The notes beneath the pieces are model-generated. The model made no database searches, was not told the DNA's origin, and saw only the letters and a list, made by a program, of their open reading frames with translations. Below, in pieces: positions 25,907 to 35,190 of a stretch of 64,000 nucleotides of DNA. Origin of the DNA: Acidimicrobiaceae bacterium. Its GTDB lineage: Bacteria; Actinomycetota; Acidimicrobiia; Acidimicrobiales; RAAP-2. The DNA lies in assembly GCA_003155135.1 (NCBI GenBank), contig PMFN01000027.1, positions 173 through 64,172 of the forward strand, read 5' to 3'. The translations under genes and the position numbers were made by a program. Numbering within the stretch: position 1 is the first letter of the stretch; every line of letters begins with the position of its first letter.

Positions 25907-28324
25907 GTGGTCACAACCAAAGGCGGTTCGTCGGGCACGCGCTCGTCGGGCCGAACCACGCAGCGTTCGAAGGCCGCGACGCCGGCGCGCGGCTCGAGAG
26001 GCGCTTCGCCGGCGGGCAAGGACGCGGGCCCGGGCGTGCTCGGCGCCCACGCCGCCGACCTGTGGGCCCTCGGCCTCATCACCGTCGGGATCCTGCTCGG
26101 CCTCGCCGTCTACGGCGCCGCACTCGGCCCGGTCGGGCGCAGCGTCGACTCGGGCCTCGGCTACCTGATCGGCTGGAGCCGCTACATCGTGCCGCCGCTG
26201 TGCGTGCTCGGCGGTGCGGCGATCATCGCCGGGCGCACGAGGCCCGATCCCACCCGCACGGTGCTCGGCGGCGTCCTCGGGCTCGTGGCGGTCTCGGGCC
26301 TTGCCGAGCTGGCCGGCGGCTCGCCCACCTTCTCCTCGTCGCACGCCGACCTGAGCGCGGCGGGCGGCGTGCTCGGTGTGGCCGTCGGCCACTCCCTCGA
26401 GCGGGCGATCGGCACCGCCGGGGCGGCGGTCGTCTTCGTGGTGGTGGCCATCGTGGCAGTCCTGCTGGCGACGGGCATCTCGTTGCGTGCCCTCGGCCGG
26501 GGCACGGCTCGGGCGAGCGCCCTCGTCGGACGCAGCCTCGGGCGCTGGTGGGGTGCGGGCGCGGCGGCTGAGGACACTGACAGGAAGTCCCCGACGCCGG
26601 TGGCCGCCGAGGCGGAGCCGCCATGGACCCCGCCCGAGGACACCGCAGCCCCCGGGGTCGACCACGACACCGGTGAGATCCTCGGCCCCGAGCCTGTACC
26701 GGCCCGCGCGCCGCGCGCCGTACCGGCGGTTCCCGCCAAGAAGAAGACCGGGCCCGGCCCGGCGGTGGGGGAGTGGCACCTGCCCGCGCCGTCGATGCTC
26801 CACCGCTCGAAGCAGCAGCGCCAGGACGAGCGGCTGGTCGACGCGGCCGGCGAGGCCCTGGTCAGCGCGCTGGCCGCCCACGGGGTCGACACCCACCTCG
26901 TGGGGAGGACGATCGGCCCGACCGTCACCCGCTTCGAGCTCGAGCTCGGGCTCGGCGTCAAGGTGGCCAGGGTCACGAGCCTGTCCAAGGACATCGCCTA
27001 TGCGATGGCGTCGCCCGACGTGCGCATCCTCGCACCCATCCCGGGGAAGTCGGCCATCGGCGTCGAGGTGCCGAACCGCCAGCGCCAGCTCGTCTCTCTC
27101 GGCGACATCCTCGCCTCCGACGAGGCCGACGCGGCCGTCCACCCGCTCGAGGTGGCGCTCGGGCGCGACATCGCCGGCCGCGCCGTGCTGGTCAACCTGG
27201 CAGAGATGCCCCACGTGCTCATCTCGGGCGCCACCGGTGCGGGGAAATCCTCGTGCATCAACTCGCTCGTCACCTCGATCCTCATGCGGGCCACGCCCGA
27301 CCAGGTGCGCATGATCCTGGTCGACCCGAAGCGGGTCGAGCTCGGTCAGTACAACGGGCTGCCCCACCTCCTCACCCCGGTGGTGGTCGACCCGAAGAAG
27401 GCGGCCAACGCCCTCGCCTGGGCGGTGAAGGAGATGGAGCGCCGCTACGACCTCTTGGCCGAGTACGGGGTGCGTGACATCACCGGCTTCAACGAGGCGT
27501 ACGACCGCGGCGACCTCGGGCCGCGCTTCGAGCCATCGGTGCGCCAGCAGGTCCAGGCCGTGGCCGACAAGGTCAAGCGGGAGGCGGGGGCCCCGTTCGA
27601 CGCCGAGGCGGCCGACGACGACGACATCGAAGAGCTCGACGAGGCCGTGAGCTCGGTCGAACGCCTCCCGTTCATCCTCGTCGTCGTCGACGAGCTCAAC
27701 GACCTGATGATGGTGGCAGCTCGTGACGTCGAAGATTCGGTGGTGCGCATCGCCCAGATGGCCCGGGCGGTCGGCATCCACCTGGTGCTCGCCACGCAGC
27801 GCCCCTCGGTCGATGTCATCACCGGGGTCATCAAGGCGAACGTTCCGAGCCGGATGGCGTTCTCGGTCTCCTCGCTCGCCGACAGCCGGGTCATCTTGGA
27901 CCAGCCCGGCGCCGAGCGGTTGATCGGCAAGGGCGACATGTTGGTGCTCACCGCCTCGTCGAACATCCCGAGGCGCCTCCAGGGCCCGTGGGTCTCCGAA
28001 GAGGAGGTTCGAGCGGTCGTGGCCCACTGGCGGCGCCAGGGTCGGGTGCCCGAGCCGGTGGTCGGCATCGACACCGTCGACACCTCGCCCGGCGCCCATG
28101 GCGCCGAGGACGACGATGACGAGCTGCTGGCCGTCGCCATGGAGCTGGTCGTGCGCTCCCAGCTCGGGTCGACCTCGATGCTCCAGCGTAAGTTGCGGGT
28201 CGGTTTCGCCCGCGCCGGTCGGTTGATGGACCTCCTCGAACAACGTGGTGTCGTCGGACCGTCGGAAGGGTCCAAGGCCCGCTCCGTGCTCATGACGACC
28301 GAAGAGTTCGACGCCCGTCACTAG
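25907..28324 (+). CDS. ftsK: DNA translocase FtsK/SpoIIIE
   Basis: Septal DNA pump that clears chromosomes at division. 805 aa: a short basic N-terminal tail, four TM helices (about residues 45-190), a linker to about 300, then the RecA-like motor with Walker A SGATGAGKSSC (near 441), Walker B ILVVVDELND (near 588), and a C-terminal winged-helix gamma domain (SQLGSTSMLQRKLRVGFARAGRLMDLLEQRGVVGP). The linker is short relative to proteobacterial FtsK. GTG start 25907 chosen after the -10 element. Position downstream of dapA-RNase J agrees with actinobacterial order. Confidence 0.96.
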   Translation: MVTTKGGSSGTRSSGRTTQRSKAATPARGSRGASPAGKDAGPGVLGAHAADLWALGLITVGILLGLAVYGAALGPVGRSVDSGLGYLIGWSRYIVPPLCVLGGAAIIAGRTRPDPTRTVLGGVLGLVAVSGLAELAGGSPTFSSSHADLSAAGGVLGVAVGHSLERAIGTAGAAVVFVVVAIVAVLLATGISLRALGRGTARASALVGRSLGRWWGAGAAAEDTDRKSPTPVAAEAEPPWTPPEDTAAPGVDHDTGEILGPEPVPARAPRAVPAVPAKKKTGPGPAVGEWHLPAPSMLHRSKQQRQDERLVDAAGEALVSALAAHGVDTHLVGRTIGPTVTRFELELGLGVKVARVTSLSKDIAYAMASPDVRILAPIPGKSAIGVEVPNRQRQLVSLGDILASDEADAAVHPLEVALGRDIAGRAVLVNLAEMPHVLISGATGAGKSSCINSLVTSILMRATPDQVRMILVDPKRVELGQYNGLPHLLTPVVVDPKKAANALAWAVKEMERRYDLLAEYGVRDITGFNEAYDRGDLGPRFEPSVRQQVQAVADKVKREAGAPFDAEAADDDDIEELDEAVSSVERLPFILVVVDELNDLMMVAARDVEDSVVRIAQMARAVGIHLVLATQRPSVDVITGVIKANVPSRMAFSVSSLADSRVILDQPGAERLIGKGDMLVLTASSNIPRRLQGPWVSEEEVRAVVAHWRRQGRVPEPVVGIDTVDTSPGAHGAEDDDDELLAVAMELVVRSQLGSTSMLQRKLRVGFARAGRLMDLLEQRGVVGPSEGSKARSVLMTTEEFDARH

Positions 28325-28332
28325 CCGCACCT

Positions 28333-29718
28333 GTGAACGCCTCAGTCTCAGTGCCCACGCCGGCAGAAGGTGAGCCAGGCGGGGGCGCCTCGTCGTCAAG
28401 CGGTGCTGCCGAGGGCCCGACCGGGGCCGGTGCTGCGGTTGCCGAGGCGACCACGCTCGGCGCGAAAAAGACCCGCGCCGAGCTGCGCGCCGCCAGCGCC
28501 GGCACGGAGCGCCATTGGCACCCACGGCGCTGGTTGGTGGCCGCACTCGTCGTGGTGCTGGTCGGCGCCGTGGCCCTGGTCGCGGTGGTGCGGCTTCGAG
28601 CGCCGTTGCCCAGTGCCGAGATCACCCCGGGCGCGGGACCCGTCGTGTCGGTCTCGGGCTCGCCCGCACCGCTCGCCTGGCCGAGCACGGGCGAGGCCGC
28701 CGTCGCCATCCCCAAGCTCGGGGTCGTGAGCCAGTCGGGCGCCGAGGCGCCGGTCCCCGTCGCCAGCCTGACCAAGGTGATGACCGCCTACCTCGTCCTG
28801 AAGGACCACCCCCTGCCTGCGGGTGACGACGGTCCCTCGTTCACCATGACGGCGGCCGATGCCGCTGCGTTCGTTGCCGACAGCGGCCAGGACCAATCCA
28901 GTGTCGAGGTGGCGCCCGGCGAGGTGCTCGACGAGCGCCAGCTGCTCGACGGCCTGCTCGTGCACTCGGCCAACAATTTCGCCGACTTCCTGGCCGCGTG
29001 GGACGCCGGCAGCACCAGTGCGTTCGTCGCCGAGATGAACGCTGAGGCCGCTGCTCTCGGCATGCACAACACGCATTTCGTCGACGACAGCGGCTTCAAT
29101 GCCCAGTCGGTTTCGACCCCCGCCGACATGTTGAAGGTGGCCACGCTCGCGCTGCAAGAGCCTGCCTTCGCAGCCGGGGTGGCCATGCCCGACGTCACGC
29201 TGCCGGTGGCCGGCCAGGTGTCGAGCTACACCCCGCTTGTCGGCACCGAGAACGTCATCGGTGTGAAGTCGGGCTTCACCGACGCGGCCGGCGGCTGCGA
29301 CATCTTGGCCCTGCACCAGGTCGTCGCCGGCCAGTCGGTGGTGGTGCTCGCCGCAGTGACCGGTCAGCAGGGCGCTGATGTCCTCGGCGTCGCCGGGGCA
29401 GCGGCCCACGCCCTGGCCCAGTCGGCCTCGGCCCAGATCGTGGCCCAAAAGGTGCTGACCGCAGGCGAAGAGGTGGCAAAGGCGAGCACCGTCGGCGAGG
29501 CGGTCCCGGTGGTGACGACGCGCTCTGCCGAGGTCCTGGCGTGGCCCGGCCAGCACGCCACGCGCACGCTTGAGGTCACGGCCCACCCGGTTGCCGGCAC
29601 GCAGGCCGGGGCACTGGTGGGGACCGCCAACGCCACCCTCGGCACGCAGGTCGTCCATGCGCCGGCGCGCACAACTCGCGCCCTTCCCCGGCCGAGCCTG
29701 GCGCAGCGCCTATTCTGA
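28333..29718 (+). CDS. D-alanyl-D-alanine carboxypeptidase, peptidase S11 family
   Basis: Trims D-Ala from peptidoglycan stem peptides outside the membrane. 461 aa. A disordered N-terminal cytoplasmic tail (1-65), one TM anchor (67-87), then the penicillin-binding domain with SLTK (S145, K148), SAN (S212-N214) and KSG (312-314). A C-terminal beta domain follows. The KTG box is KSG, as in several actinobacterial S11 enzymes. GTG start eight bases after ftsK. Unusual topology (anchor at the N terminus after a long tail) rather than a cleaved signal peptide. Confidence 0.9.
   Translation: MNASVSVPTPAEGEPGGGASSSSGAAEGPTGAGAAVAEATTLGAKKTRAELRAASAGTERHWHPRRWLVAALVVVLVGAVALVAVVRLRAPLPSAEITPGAGPVVSVSGSPAPLAWPSTGEAAVAIPKLGVVSQSGAEAPVPVASLTKVMTAYLVLKDHPLPAGDDGPSFTMTAADAAAFVADSGQDQSSVEVAPGEVLDERQLLDGLLVHSANNFADFLAAWDAGSTSAFVAEMNAEAAALGMHNTHFVDDSGFNAQSVSTPADMLKVATLALQEPAFAAGVAMPDVTLPVAGQVSSYTPLVGTENVIGVKSGFTDAAGGCDILALHQVVAGQSVVVLAAVTGQQGADVLGVAGAAAHALAQSASAQIVAQKVLTAGEEVAKASTVGEAVPVVTTRSAEVLAWPGQHATRTLEVTAHPVAGTQAGALVGTANATLGTQVVHAPARTTRALPRPSLAQRLF
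29711..29716 (+). promoter_or_regulatory. -10 element TATTCT inside the end of the S11 gene, leaderless start of thrB
   Basis: TATTCT, six bases, GTG 29723. The hexamer forms the last two codons and touches the stop of the carboxypeptidase gene. It fixes the thrB start. Confidence 0.55.
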
Positions 29719-29722
29719 CGAC

Positions 29723-30691
29723 GTGCGCGCTCGGGTCCCTGCCTCCACTGCGAACCTCGGACCCGGATTCGACGCCTTGGCCCTGGCGCTCGACCTCTAC
29801 GTGGAGGTCGAGGTGGAGCCCTCGAGCCGCCTGGTGGTGCGCAGTGAGGGCGAGGGGGCGGGGCTCTCCGACGACGCCGGCCACCTGGCCGCCCGGGTGG
29901 CGATGGACGTTGCCGGCCACGACCAGCTGGCCATCACCGTGCGCTCGCAGATCCCGATCGCCCGTGGCCTCGGCTCATCGGCCGCGCTTTCGGTCGCCGC
30001 CGCCGCCGCGGCGGGCTCGCCGGACCCGTTGGCGGTCGCCGCCCGCATGGACGGCCACGCAGAGAACGCGGCGGCGAGCCTCGGCGGCGGCCTGGTCGCC
30101 GCCACCCTCGTGAAGGGCGCAGTGCGCTCGGTGCAGCTGGCTCTCGACCCAGTGCTCGCCTTCGTCGTGATGGTCCCGGACCGGCCGCTGCCCACCACGC
30201 GCGCCCGACAGGTCCTTCCCACCCGCGTGAGCCGGGAGGACGCAGCGTTCAACCTGGGCCGCATGGGCCTCTTGCTGGCCGGGCTCGCCGACCACAACGT
30301 CCTCACTAAAGAGGCCACCGAGGACCGGCTCCACCAGGACTACCGCAGCCCGCTGTTCCCCGAGGCACCCATGCTGCTCGCCGCCCTGCTCGAGGCCGGC
30401 GCAAAGGCGGTCTGCTGGTCGGGTGCGGGCCCGAGCCTGCTCGGCATCTGCGTCGAGAGCTCGGCGCGCGACGTGCGCGACGCGGCCTCCGCGGCCATGG
30501 GCGCCCACGGTGTGCCTGGTCACGCGCTCTTGCTGCATGCCGATCGCCGGGGAATGGTCACCGGCGAAACCGCCCGCCTCTCGATGGCCCCGACCATCGT
30601 CTCCGAAGAGGACGTGACCCGCCTGGCCGGCGATGCCCGCCCGGCACCCACCCCCGGTGGCCCGCTCTTCGACTTCGACGAAGACGGCTGA
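29723..30691 (+). CDS. thrB: Homoserine kinase
   Basis: GHMP kinase that phosphorylates homoserine for threonine synthesis. 322 aa from GTG 29723. N-terminal VPASTANLGPGFDALALAL, ATP loop PIARGLGSSAALSVAAAAA, and GHAENAAASLGGGLVA are diagnostic. The last about 35 residues (after residue 285) extend beyond the usual C terminus and end acidic (FDFDEDG). hom and thrC, its usual partners, are not in the window. It lies between a peptidoglycan enzyme and miaB. Confidence 0.93.
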   Translation: MRARVPASTANLGPGFDALALALDLYVEVEVEPSSRLVVRSEGEGAGLSDDAGHLAARVAMDVAGHDQLAITVRSQIPIARGLGSSAALSVAAAAAAGSPDPLAVAARMDGHAENAAASLGGGLVAATLVKGAVRSVQLALDPVLAFVVMVPDRPLPTTRARQVLPTRVSREDAAFNLGRMGLLLAGLADHNVLTKEATEDRLHQDYRSPLFPEAPMLLAALLEAGAKAVCWSGAGPSLLGICVESSARDVRDAASAAMGAHGVPGHALLLHADRRGMVTGETARLSMAPTIVSEEDVTRLAGDARPAPTPGGPLFDFDEDG

Positions 30692-30705
30692 GGCCAGCCC
30701 TCACG

Positions 30706-30711
30706 TAGAGT
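30706..30711 (+). promoter_or_regulatory. -10 element TAGAGT, leaderless start of miaB
   Basis: TAGAGT, six bases, GTG 30718. Confidence 0.55.
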
Positions 30712-30717
30712 GGGGCG

Positions 30718-32109
30718 GTGCCCCGCAAGTTCTTGATCCGCACGTTCGGGTGCCAGATGAACGAGCACGACTCCGAGCGCCTTGCCGGGCTGCTCGTGGC
30801 CGATGGGCTCGAGGCGACCACCGAGCTCGAGGACGCCGATGTCGTGGTGCTCAACACGTGCTGCATCCGAGAGAACGCTGACAACAAGCTCTACGGGCAC
30901 CTGGGCCACCTCAAGTCGCTCCAAGAGGCGCGGCCGGGCCTGCAGATCGCCGTGGGCGGCTGCCTGGCGCAAAAGGACCGCGAGGGCCTGCGTGAGCGGG
31001 CCGAGTTCGTCGACGTGGTGTTCGGCACCCACAACCTCGGGCGGGCCCCCGCGCTCCTGCGCCACGCCGCCGAGCACGGGCCGATCACCGAGATCTTGGA
31101 CGCCCCTGATCCCGACGGCGCCCCCGAGCACGCCCCGGCGCTCTCGGCCGTCCGGGAGCTGCCCTACGCCGCCTGGGTGACCATCCAGACCGGCTGTGAC
31201 AACTCGTGCGCCTTTTGCATTGTGCCCGCGGTGCGCGGGCCCGAGGCCAGCCGCCCCATGGATGAGCTTCTCGAGGAGGTCCGCCGCCTCGCCGCCGACG
31301 GCGTCGTCGAGGTCACCCTGCTCGGCCAGAACGTCAACTCCTACGGACGGGACCTGACACGCCGCCGGCCGATGTTCGCGGAGCTGCTCAGCGCCGTCGG
31401 CGCCGTCGAGGGGATCCGCCGGGTCCGCTTCACGAGTCCGCACCCGAAGGACCTTCGCCCCGAAACCATCGCGGCGATGGCCGACACCGAGGCGGTGACC
31501 CCGCACCTGCACCTGCCGCTCCAGTCCGGGAGCGACCGGGTGCTCGCCGTCATGCGCCGCGGGTACACGGCGCAGCGCTATCTCGAGCGGCTGGCGGCGG
31601 CACGCGCGGCGATCGACGACCTGGCGGTCACCACCGATCTCATCGTGGGGTTCCCCGGCGAGACCGAGGACGACTTCGACCAGACCCTGGCGGTGGTGGC
31701 GGAGGCCGCCTACGACAGCACGTACACCTTCATCTTCTCGCCCCGCCCGGGGACCAGGGCGGCGGCCATGGAGGCCGACTACGTCGAACCCGCCGTGGTC
31801 GCCGACCGCTTCGAGCGGCTGCGTGCGGTGGTGGAGCGCTCGGCACTCGTCCGACACGAGGCGCGCATCGGGCGCATCGAAGAGGTGCTCGTCGAAGGGC
31901 CGAGCCGGCGAGACCCCGACGTGCTCACCGGCCGGAGCGGCCAGGGCAAGCTCGTGCACTTCGAGCCGGCAGAGGGCCAGCGCATCCCGGCGGGCTCGTT
32001 CGCACGCGTCTCGGTCACCGGGGCTGCGCCGCACCACCTGAGTGGCGGCCTGCTCGAGGTCACCGCCGCTCCGCGCCACCGCACCCGGATCCCGGTGAGC
32101 GCCGCCTGA
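30718..32109 (+). CDS. miaB: tRNA-2-methylthio-N6-dimethylallyladenosine synthase
   Basis: Radical-SAM methylthiotransferase acting on i6A37 of tRNAs, downstream of MiaA. 463 aa. N-terminal UPF0004 domain with cysteines C12 (RTFGCQMNEHDSE), NTCC and GGCLAQ for the auxiliary cluster; radical-SAM motif CDNSCAFC (C160, C164, C167); C-terminal TRAM domain (GRSGQGKLVHFEPAEG). GTG start set by the leaderless promoter. Followed five bases later by miaA, so the two steps of the modification are co-expressed. Confidence 0.96.
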   Translation: MPRKFLIRTFGCQMNEHDSERLAGLLVADGLEATTELEDADVVVLNTCCIRENADNKLYGHLGHLKSLQEARPGLQIAVGGCLAQKDREGLRERAEFVDVVFGTHNLGRAPALLRHAAEHGPITEILDAPDPDGAPEHAPALSAVRELPYAAWVTIQTGCDNSCAFCIVPAVRGPEASRPMDELLEEVRRLAADGVVEVTLLGQNVNSYGRDLTRRRPMFAELLSAVGAVEGIRRVRFTSPHPKDLRPETIAAMADTEAVTPHLHLPLQSGSDRVLAVMRRGYTAQRYLERLAAARAAIDDLAVTTDLIVGFPGETEDDFDQTLAVVAEAAYDSTYTFIFSPRPGTRAAAMEADYVEPAVVADRFERLRAVVERSALVRHEARIGRIEEVLVEGPSRRDPDVLTGRSGQGKLVHFEPAEGQRIPAGSFARVSVTGAAPHHLSGGLLEVTAAPRHRTRIPVSAA

Positions 32110-32114
32110 GCCCC

Positions 32115-33044
32115 GTGGCGCCGGCTCGCCGGGTGGCCCTTGTCGGCACCACCGCGTCGGGCAAGAGCGAGCTCGCCCTGGCCGTCGCCCGTGGCCGCCC
32201 GGGCGTCGAGCTGGTCTCGGTGGACTCGATGTGCGTCTACCGGGAGATGGACCTCGCCACCGCCAAGCCGTCGCCCGAGGCACGCGCCGAGGTGGCGCAC
32301 CACCTGGTCGACCTGGTCGACCCGGGCGAGGAGTTCACCGTCGCCCAATTCCAAGACGCAGCCAGCGTGGCGCTGGCTGGTATCGAGGCGAGAGGGAACA
32401 GGGCGCTGCTGGTGGGCGGCACCGGGCTCTACCTGCGGGCGGTGACCGATAGCTTCACCATGCCGGGCCGCTACCCGGAGGTGGCCGCCGCCCTCAAGTC
32501 CGAGTCCGAGTCCCCCGAAGGCCTGGCTGGGCTCTTCGCCCGGCTGGGCGAGGCGGACCCCCTCGCCGCGTCTCGGATCGAGCCGGGCAACCGGCGCCGC
32601 ATCGTGCGCGCCCTCGAGGTGACCGTCGGCTCGGGGCGGCCGTTCTCCTCGTTCGGGCCCGGCCTCGAGCACTACCCGCCGACGCCGGTCCGCCTGCTCG
32701 GCATCCCCTTCGTGGCTGCTGACGTCGACCGACGCATCGACCAGCGCTTCGACACGTGGATGGCCGAGGGCCTGGTCGACGAGGTGCGGGGCCTGGCGCA
32801 ACGCCCCGGGGGACTGTCGCGCACCGCCCGACAGGCGCTTGGGTACCGGGAGCTGCTGGCCCACGTCGAAGACGGGGTCGACCTGGACGAGGCGGTGGAG
32901 GCGGCCAAGCGCCGCACCCGGGCCTTCGCACGGCGGCAGTGGGCGTGGTTCCGGCGCGACCCGCGCATCACGTGGATGGGCCCGCAGGACGATCGCGCAG
33001 GGATCGTGGCCGGGGCCCTCGAGATGCTCGACGGGCGCCCTTGA
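32115..33044 (+). CDS. miaA: tRNA dimethylallyltransferase
   Basis: Transfers dimethylallyl to A37 of tRNAs reading UNN codons. 309 aa. P-loop LVGTTASGKSELALAVA at residues 8-24, the DSMCVYREMDLATAKPS substrate segment, LVGGTGLYLRA, and the C-terminal TRAFARRQWAWFRRDPRI. GTG start five bases after miaB. Overlaps nothing downstream; dapF starts 17 bases on. Confidence 0.95.
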   Translation: MAPARRVALVGTTASGKSELALAVARGRPGVELVSVDSMCVYREMDLATAKPSPEARAEVAHHLVDLVDPGEEFTVAQFQDAASVALAGIEARGNRALLVGGTGLYLRAVTDSFTMPGRYPEVAAALKSESESPEGLAGLFARLGEADPLAASRIEPGNRRRIVRALEVTVGSGRPFSSFGPGLEHYPPTPVRLLGIPFVAADVDRRIDQRFDTWMAEGLVDEVRGLAQRPGGLSRTARQALGYRELLAHVEDGVDLDEAVEAAKRRTRAFARRQWAWFRRDPRITWMGPQDDRAGIVAGALEMLDGRP

Positions 33045-33049
33045 GGCGC

Positions 33050-33055
33050 GAGACT
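33050..33055 (+). promoter_or_regulatory. -10-like GAGACT before dapF
   Basis: GAGACT followed by six bases and ATG 33062. It differs from TANNNT but matches the GACACT variants seen elsewhere in spacing. Confidence 0.3.
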
Positions 33056-33061
33056 GTCCAG

Positions 33062-33913
33062 ATGGCAGACGACCGTCTCGCAGCTAAGGGTGCCCGGGCC
33101 GCTGGCGGCGGCTCGCGCCCGCTCGCGGGCGTCAAGCTCGAAGGGGCCGGCAACGACTTCATCGTCATCGTTGCGCCCGCAGCGGCGCTCGATCCGGCGG
33201 TCGTGCGCGCACTGTGCGACCGCCATTTCGGCATCGGCGCAGACGGGGTCATCGCCGTCTCGCCCGGCGTCGGTGGCACGGACCTGGTGATGGAACTGCG
33301 CAACGCCGACGGCTCGGCGGCCGAGATGAGCGGCAACGGGATCCGCTGCCTCGCGAAGGCCGCCGTCGACGCCGGCCTCGTGGTGGGGCCGTCCTTCACG
33401 GTCGCCACCGATGCCGGCGTGCGCACGGTGCAGTTCTCGCCCTCTGCGCAGCAAGGGCGCGCCCGGGCGGGCGTGGACATGGGGGCGGTCGTGCTCGGCG
33501 ACGAGGTCCCCGCTCCCGCCGGTGCGCTGAAGGCCCGGCTGGTCGACGTGGGCAACCCCCACGTCGTCCTGCTGGTCGAGAACCCCTCCGGGGTCGATGT
33601 GACAGCCGTCGGGGCCGCCCTCCAGGCGGAGCACCCCGATGGGGTCAACGTCGAGTTCATTGCCCCCGTCGGCGACGGCGAGCTCACCTTGCGGGTGTTC
33701 GAGCGCGGCGTCGGCGAGACGCTGGCGTGTGGGACGGGCAGCTGTGCGGCGGCGGCGGCGGCGAACGACTGGGGCCTAGTGGGCGGCCGGGTGCGCGTGC
33801 ACAACCCGGGCGGCGCGCTCGACGTGGACTTGGGCGACGGGTCGTCGGTCGAGCTGTGGGGCCCGGTGCGAAAGGTGGCCGACGTCACCGTCGACCTCGA
33901 CTCGATCTTGTGA
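33062..33913 (+). CDS. dapF: Diaminopimelate epimerase
   Basis: Converts LL- to meso-diaminopimelate, needed for peptidoglycan and lysine. 283 aa. GAGNDFIVI near the N terminus, first catalytic cysteine C96 in MSGNGIRCLAKA, second C223 in ETLACGTGSCAAA. ATG 33062 chosen; the frame is open far upstream through miaA. Overlaps hflX by four bases. Cofactor-independent cytoplasmic enzyme. Confidence 0.96.
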   Translation: MADDRLAAKGARAAGGGSRPLAGVKLEGAGNDFIVIVAPAAALDPAVVRALCDRHFGIGADGVIAVSPGVGGTDLVMELRNADGSAAEMSGNGIRCLAKAAVDAGLVVGPSFTVATDAGVRTVQFSPSAQQGRARAGVDMGAVVLGDEVPAPAGALKARLVDVGNPHVVLLVENPSGVDVTAVGAALQAEHPDGVNVEFIAPVGDGELTLRVFERGVGETLACGTGSCAAAAAANDWGLVGGRVRVHNPGGALDVDLGDGSSVELWGPVRKVADVTVDLDSIL

Positions 33914-35190
33914 GCACCCCGCTGCCCGGCACCCTGATCGACCGCTCGTTTCGCGAGCGCATCATCCTGGTCGGCGTCGTCCTGCCGGGCACGAACGCCG
34001 AGGAGGTCGATGCCGCCCTGGACGAGCTCGCGCTGCTCGTCGACACCGCCGGCGCCGACGTGGTGCACCGCGTGGTGCAGCGACGGGACCGCCCGGACCC
34101 CGCCACCTACCTCGGCCGGGGCAAGGTGGAGGAGCTGGCTGGGCTCTCGAGGGAGTTCGACGCGGACACCGTGGTCTTCGAGAACGAGTTGTCCCCGGCC
34201 CAGCAGCGCAACCTCGAGAAGCTGCTCGGGCGCACGGCCATCGACCGCACGGCGGTCATCTTGGACATCTTCGCCCAGAACGCCCGCTCGCCCGAGGGCA
34301 AGGCGCAGGTCGAGCTGGCCATGCTCCGCTACCGGCTGCCGAGGCTGCGCGGCCGGGGCCAGTCCCTGAGCCAGCAGGCCGGCGGCATCGGCACCCGGGG
34401 GCCGGGTGAGACCCAGCTCGAGGTCGACCGGCGGCGCCTGGTGCGTCGCATGCACCGGCTCGAGGCCGACCTGCGCGACGTGGAGCGCACGAGGAGGACC
34501 CAGCGCCGCTCGCGCCAGCGCGGCCGCAACCGTGAGCTCGCACTCGTGGGCTACACCAATGCGGGGAAGTCGACGCTGCTCAACGTCCTGACCGACGCCG
34601 GCGTCCCGGCCGAGGACCGCCTCTTCGTCACCCTCGACCCGCGGACCCGCCAGCTCGCCCTGCCGGGCGGGGAGACCGTGCTCGTCACCGACACCGTCGG
34701 CTTCGTGCGCAACCTGCCCCACGAGCTGGTCGAGGCGTTCCGCACCACGCTCGACTCGGTGCGCCTCGCCGACCTCGTGCTCCACGTGGTCGACGGCTCC
34801 GCGCCGGACCCCGAGGGCCAGATCGACGCCGTCAACACCGTCTTGGAGGAGATCGGCGCCGCTGCGGTACCCCAGCTCCTCGTCATCAACAAGGCGGACC
34901 GCTCGGAGGACGCCGCCGTCTTGGCCAAGCGCCTCGAGGGCTCGGTGTGCATCTCGGCGGCCACCGGAGAAGGCCTCGACACCCTGGTGCGCAACATCGC
35001 CGACCGCCTCCGGGTGGCCGACCGCGTCGTCGCGCTCGAGATCCCCTGGGCCCGCGGCGACGTGCTTGCCGCCGTGCACCGCGAGGGCGAGGTCGTCGGA
35101 CAAGAGGACGGCGAGTCCGCCGCCACCATCCACGTCATCTTGGACGAGGCCGGGCGCGCCCGCTTCTCGGACTTCGTGGTGGCCTCATGA
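33910..35190 (+). CDS. hflX: GTPase HflX
   Basis: Ribosome-associated GTPase that splits stalled 70S ribosomes under stress. 426 aa. N-terminal HflX domain (YLGRGKVEELAGL, FENELSPAQQRNLEK, DRTAVILDIFAQNARSPEGK), the glycine-rich GGIGTRGPGETQLE linker, a helical arginine-rich hairpin, then the G domain: GYTNAGKST (G1), DTVGFVRNLPHEL (G3), NKAD (G4). GTG 33910 overlaps the dapF stop (GTGA) and its own stop overlaps the dapC ATG (ATGA), giving a tightly coupled dapF-hflX-dapC unit. Confidence 0.95.
   Translation: MSTPLPGTLIDRSFRERIILVGVVLPGTNAEEVDAALDELALLVDTAGADVVHRVVQRRDRPDPATYLGRGKVEELAGLSREFDADTVVFENELSPAQQRNLEKLLGRTAIDRTAVILDIFAQNARSPEGKAQVELAMLRYRLPRLRGRGQSLSQQAGGIGTRGPGETQLEVDRRRLVRRMHRLEADLRDVERTRRTQRRSRQRGRNRELALVGYTNAGKSTLLNVLTDAGVPAEDRLFVTLDPRTRQLALPGGETVLVTDTVGFVRNLPHELVEAFRTTLDSVRLADLVLHVVDGSAPDPEGQIDAVNTVLEEIGAAAVPQLLVINKADRSEDAAVLAKRLEGSVCISAATGEGLDTLVRNIADRLRVADRVVALEIPWARGDVLAAVHREGEVVGQEDGESAATIHVILDEAGRARFSDFVVAS

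Noticed and set aside
25748-28546. Long open frame on the minus strand across ftsK
   Set aside because: High-GC antisense frame. It is His/Arg/Gly-rich with no domains, while the plus-strand ftsK is certain.
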